Under the pieces are notes generated by a model. That model saw nothing but the letters and a program-made list of their open reading frames with translations, ran no database searches and was not told the origin of the DNA. Both the position numbers and the translations under genes were made by a program. A stretch of DNA of 64,000 nt from Streptomyces fulvoviolaceus (GTDB taxonomy: Bacteria; Actinomycetota; Actinomycetes; Streptomycetales; Streptomycetaceae), in assembly GCF_000718165.1 (NCBI RefSeq), contig NZ_JOEY01000032.1, positions 62,001 through 126,000 on the forward strand. Reading direction: 5' to 3'. This document shows positions 62,163 to 64,000 of the stretch, in pieces. Each line of letters begins with the position of its first letter. Positions within the stretch are counted from its first letter, which is position 1.

Positions 62163-62609
62163 TCACCGGCCCAGCGGGCGGCGGGGCAGGGGCGAGGAGT
62201 AGACGACGCTCGTCGTCACCGAGCCCAGCGCGCCGATCTTGCCGGACACCTCTTCCAGGTGGTGCATCGAGCGGGCCGCGACCTTGATGACGAAGCAGTC
62301 GTCGCCCGTCACATGGTGCGCCTCGAGGATCTCGGGCGTCACGGCGACGAGGTCGTGGAACGGCTTGTAGTTGCCGTTCGGGTACCGCAGCCGTACGAAC
62401 GCCAGGATCGGCAGGCCCAGCCGGTCCGGGTCCACGACCGCCGCGTACCCCTGGATGACGCCCGCCTCCTCCAGCCTGCGCACCCGCTCGGTGACCGCGC
62501 TCGCGGACATGGAGACGGCACGGGCGAGCTCGGCGAAACTGGCCCGGCCCTCCCGCTGGAGGACGTCGAGGATGCGCCAGTCGGTGGCGTCCGGGGAATA
62601 CGCGGTCAT
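62163..62609 (-). CDS. Lrp/AsnC-family transcriptional regulator
   Basis: 148 residues from an ATG at 62609; the frame is open upstream to 62705 without coding character. The helix-turn-helix reads TDWRILDVLQREGRASFAEL and AVSMSASAVTERVRRLEEAG. The RAM ligand-binding domain follows (GYAAVVDPDRLGLPILAFVR, HHVTGDDCFVIKVAARSMHH). It ends SSPLPRRPLGR. It probably responds to an amino acid and regulates the divergent rhodanese gene; the 123-bp space between the starts would hold the operator. Confidence 0.92.
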   Translation of the reverse strand: MTAYSPDATDWRILDVLQREGRASFAELARAVSMSASAVTERVRRLEEAGVIQGYAAVVDPDRLGLPILAFVRLRYPNGNYKPFHDLVAVTPEILEAHHVTGDDCFVIKVAARSMHHLEEVSGKIGALGSVTTSVVYSSPLPRRPLGR

Positions 62610-62732
62610 GTCCGAGGAATAGCAGGGAATTCCCCGGTGGATCAAGGTCCACACCGTGGAACGGCCCTTCAGGAAGTGGATCATCGACCGTAGATTTCTG
62701 GTCATCGAGATCCATCAGGGAGGGACCAGATC

Positions 62733-63218
62733 ATGACCGCCACCACCGTCAACCCCGTCCTGCGCGTCGCCCCCGCGGCCCCGGCCGAGGCGGCCGCCTA
62801 CTTCCGCGCCAGCCTCGCCTTCCACGCCGACGTGTCCGACGTGGCCGCCGCGCTGGCCGCGCTCCAGGTCGACGGTGACCCCGGCTTCGTCGTCGTCGAC
62901 TCCCGCTCCACCGCGTCCTGGGACCAGGGCCACATCCCCGGCGCGATCCACCTGCCCACCGCGCTCATCCCCGAGCAGGCCGAGCAGCTCCTCGACAAGT
63001 CCGTGCCGGTCGTGACGTACTGCTGGGGTCCCGGCTGCAACGGCGCGACCCGCGCTGCCCTCGCCCTCGCCGAACTCGGCTACCAGGTCAAGGAGATGCT
63101 CGGCGGCTTCGAGTACTGGGCGCGCGAGGGCTTCGAGTACGAGACCTGGGAGACCCGCGAGCGCCGCACCGCCGACCCGCTCACCGCGCCGGTGGACGCG
63201 GAGGACTGCGGCTGCTGA
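62733..63218 (+). CDS. Rhodanese-like sulfurtransferase domain protein
   Basis: 161 residues. The rhodanese domain (about 30 to 135) includes GFVVVDSRSTASWDQGHIPG, AIHLPTALIPEQAEQLLDKS, and the active-site loop with Cys in VVTYCWGPGCNGATRAALAL, then ELGYQVKEMLGGFEYWAREG. The C-terminus carries a CGC motif (AEDCGC) that could act in sulfur relay. Likely transfers sulfur or acts as a redox partner. Divergent from the Lrp-type regulator, as commonly seen in actinobacteria. Confidence 0.92.
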   Translation: MTATTVNPVLRVAPAAPAEAAAYFRASLAFHADVSDVAAALAALQVDGDPGFVVVDSRSTASWDQGHIPGAIHLPTALIPEQAEQLLDKSVPVVTYCWGPGCNGATRAALALAELGYQVKEMLGGFEYWAREGFEYETWETRERRTADPLTAPVDAEDCGC

Positions 63219-63288
63219 ACCTCCCGGGTCCCGTGAGGTTCCTGGGGAGATGAATCCTTGAGTTTCCTGTGCGTGTAGGTTCTGCCGC

Positions 63289-63804
63289 ATGGTGCGATAC
63301 GCGGAGCCGGGCGCGGTGGAGTGGGTCGAGTCGGGCGGCGGGCCCCTCATAGCGGTCCCGGAGACGGTCCTCCCGTTCTGGGCGGGCGCCGACGGCGACG
63401 AGACGGCCTCGGACTACGACCGGGCCTGCGAGGTCGACGGGTTCGTCGGGCTCCTTCCGGTCGGGGACGCGGCGGCACTGGTCCTCGGCGACGAACCCGC
63501 CGCGACCTCCTACCTGCCCGACCACGAGACCTTCGTCCGGTGGTGCGCCGCGGAGTCCGAGGACGAGGTGCTGGCCGGTGTCCCGGCGGCCCTCGCGACC
63601 GCCGCCTGGGAGGACGAGGTGAGCTGGGTGGTGCCCGGCCCGGTCGTGCTGTTCGACGCGGCCTGGCCCGGCACCGACTCCGCGCGCGCCGACCACCTGA
63701 CGGTCGCCCTGGCCCCGGGACGGTACGCGGTCCGCGCGGCCAGCGTGCGGCCCGGACCCGAGACCTGGCTGGGGCTCGTGCAGCTGCGGCGGCTGCCGAG
63801 CTGA
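63289..63804 (+). CDS. Imm21-family immunity-like protein
   Basis: 171 residues. The start VEWVESGGGPLIAVPETVLP matches the Imm21 pattern I remember (W-V-E-S-x-G-G-P-L-I), followed by EVDGFVGLLPVGDAAALVLG and EVSWVVPGPVVLFDAAWPGT. Imm21 is an immunity family of polymorphic toxin systems, but many streptomycetes carry orphans. No toxin gene is visible nearby within the window. A TAGGTT hexamer 7 nt before the ATG suggests a leaderless message. Confidence 0.8.
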   Translation: MVRYAEPGAVEWVESGGGPLIAVPETVLPFWAGADGDETASDYDRACEVDGFVGLLPVGDAAALVLGDEPAATSYLPDHETFVRWCAAESEDEVLAGVPAALATAAWEDEVSWVVPGPVVLFDAAWPGTDSARADHLTVALAPGRYAVRAASVRPGPETWLGLVQLRRLPS

Positions 63805-63849
63805 CCCGCCAGGTCCCGGTCCGGGCATCCCCGGCCTACGGGGCCTGCA

Positions 63850-64000
63850 TCAGAGCTGAGCCAGCTCGTCCACCAGGTCGTCCAGTCCCAGGGAGCCCTG
63901 GGAGAGCGCCGCCATGTGCCAGGCCTTCAGGTCGAAGGCGTCGCCGTGCCGCTCGCGGGCCTTCTCCCGGCCGAGCAGCCAGGCCCGTTCGCCGAGCTTG
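63850..64000 (-). CDS. DUF885 family protein, C-terminus only (window edge)
   Basis: Only the last 49 codons are visible on the minus strand: KLGERAWLLGREKARERHG, then FDLKAWHMAALSQGSLGLD and DDLVDELAQL before TGA. This is the typical C-terminal end of DUF885 metallopeptidase-like proteins (about 550 residues), in which GxxFDLKxWH is conserved. The start lies beyond the window. Confidence 0.8.
   Translation of the reverse strand, partial: KLGERAWLLGREKARERHGDAFDLKAWHMAALSQGSLGLDDLVDELAQL

Overview
The window is chromosomal DNA of a high-GC actinomycete, almost certainly a Streptomyces. The signs are very high G+C at third codon positions, many GTG starts, long antisense shadow frames, a third-type elongation factor Tu (tuf3-like), an AfsQ/Cse-type two-component trio, and a large universal-stress-protein cluster of the type controlled by the DevR/DosR-like regulator OsdR. 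I see no rRNA, tRNA, CRISPR array, prophage or intact insertion sequence.

Region 1 (1 to about 31.7 kb) is ordinary chromosome made of short mixed-strand operons. It holds apolipoprotein N-acyltransferase (cut by the window start), a response regulator, histidine kinase and GerMN lipoprotein operon, a DUF3152 putative metalloprotease, an SDR reductase, UppP, an HxlR regulator divergent from a thiolase, tuf3, GalU, a membrane-anchored ECF-sigma-like/ricin fusion, a secreted GH3 glycosidase, DedA and TVP38 membrane proteins, hexapeptide-repeat proteins, an EamA exporter divergent from an XRE-cupin regulator, an ArsR/CDF metal pair, PobA and an APC permease.

Region 2 (about 31.3 to 54.0 kb) is a dormancy or hypoxia island. 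It contains a DevS-like GAF-GAF kinase and a DevR-like regulator arranged tail to tail, four double-domain universal stress proteins, an alcohol dehydrogenase, two CBS-BON proteins, a stand-alone cyclic-nucleotide-binding protein, flavodoxin, a PNPOx-like protein, an Rv1733c-like membrane protein, SulP and DoxX membrane proteins, and four energy-conserving enzymes: carbamate kinase, PPK2, phosphoketolase and pyruvate phosphate dikinase. GC-rich near-palindromes resembling GGGGCCG-NN-GGNCC recur in its intergenic spaces and are good candidates for the shared operator. This is the most coherent system in the window.

Region 3 (54.0 to 64.0 kb) starts with a cobalamin riboswitch followed directly by a frameshifted ABC ATPase pseudogene. 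It continues with DUF190, a degenerate cysteinyl-tRNA-synthetase-like protein coupled to a SixA-like phosphatase, a decayed segment, YigZ, SbcD-SbcC, an Lrp regulator divergent from a rhodanese, an Imm21-like protein, and the C-terminus of a DUF885 protein cut by the window end.

Four copies of an interspersed Streptomyces-type intergenic repeat (about 60 to 75 bp) lie at 11.25, 13.62, 23.13 and 47.01 kb. Several genes show a TANNNT hexamer 4 to 8 nt before the start codon, which suggests leaderless transcripts. All functional assignments rest on reading motifs and recalled family features; no database search was run.
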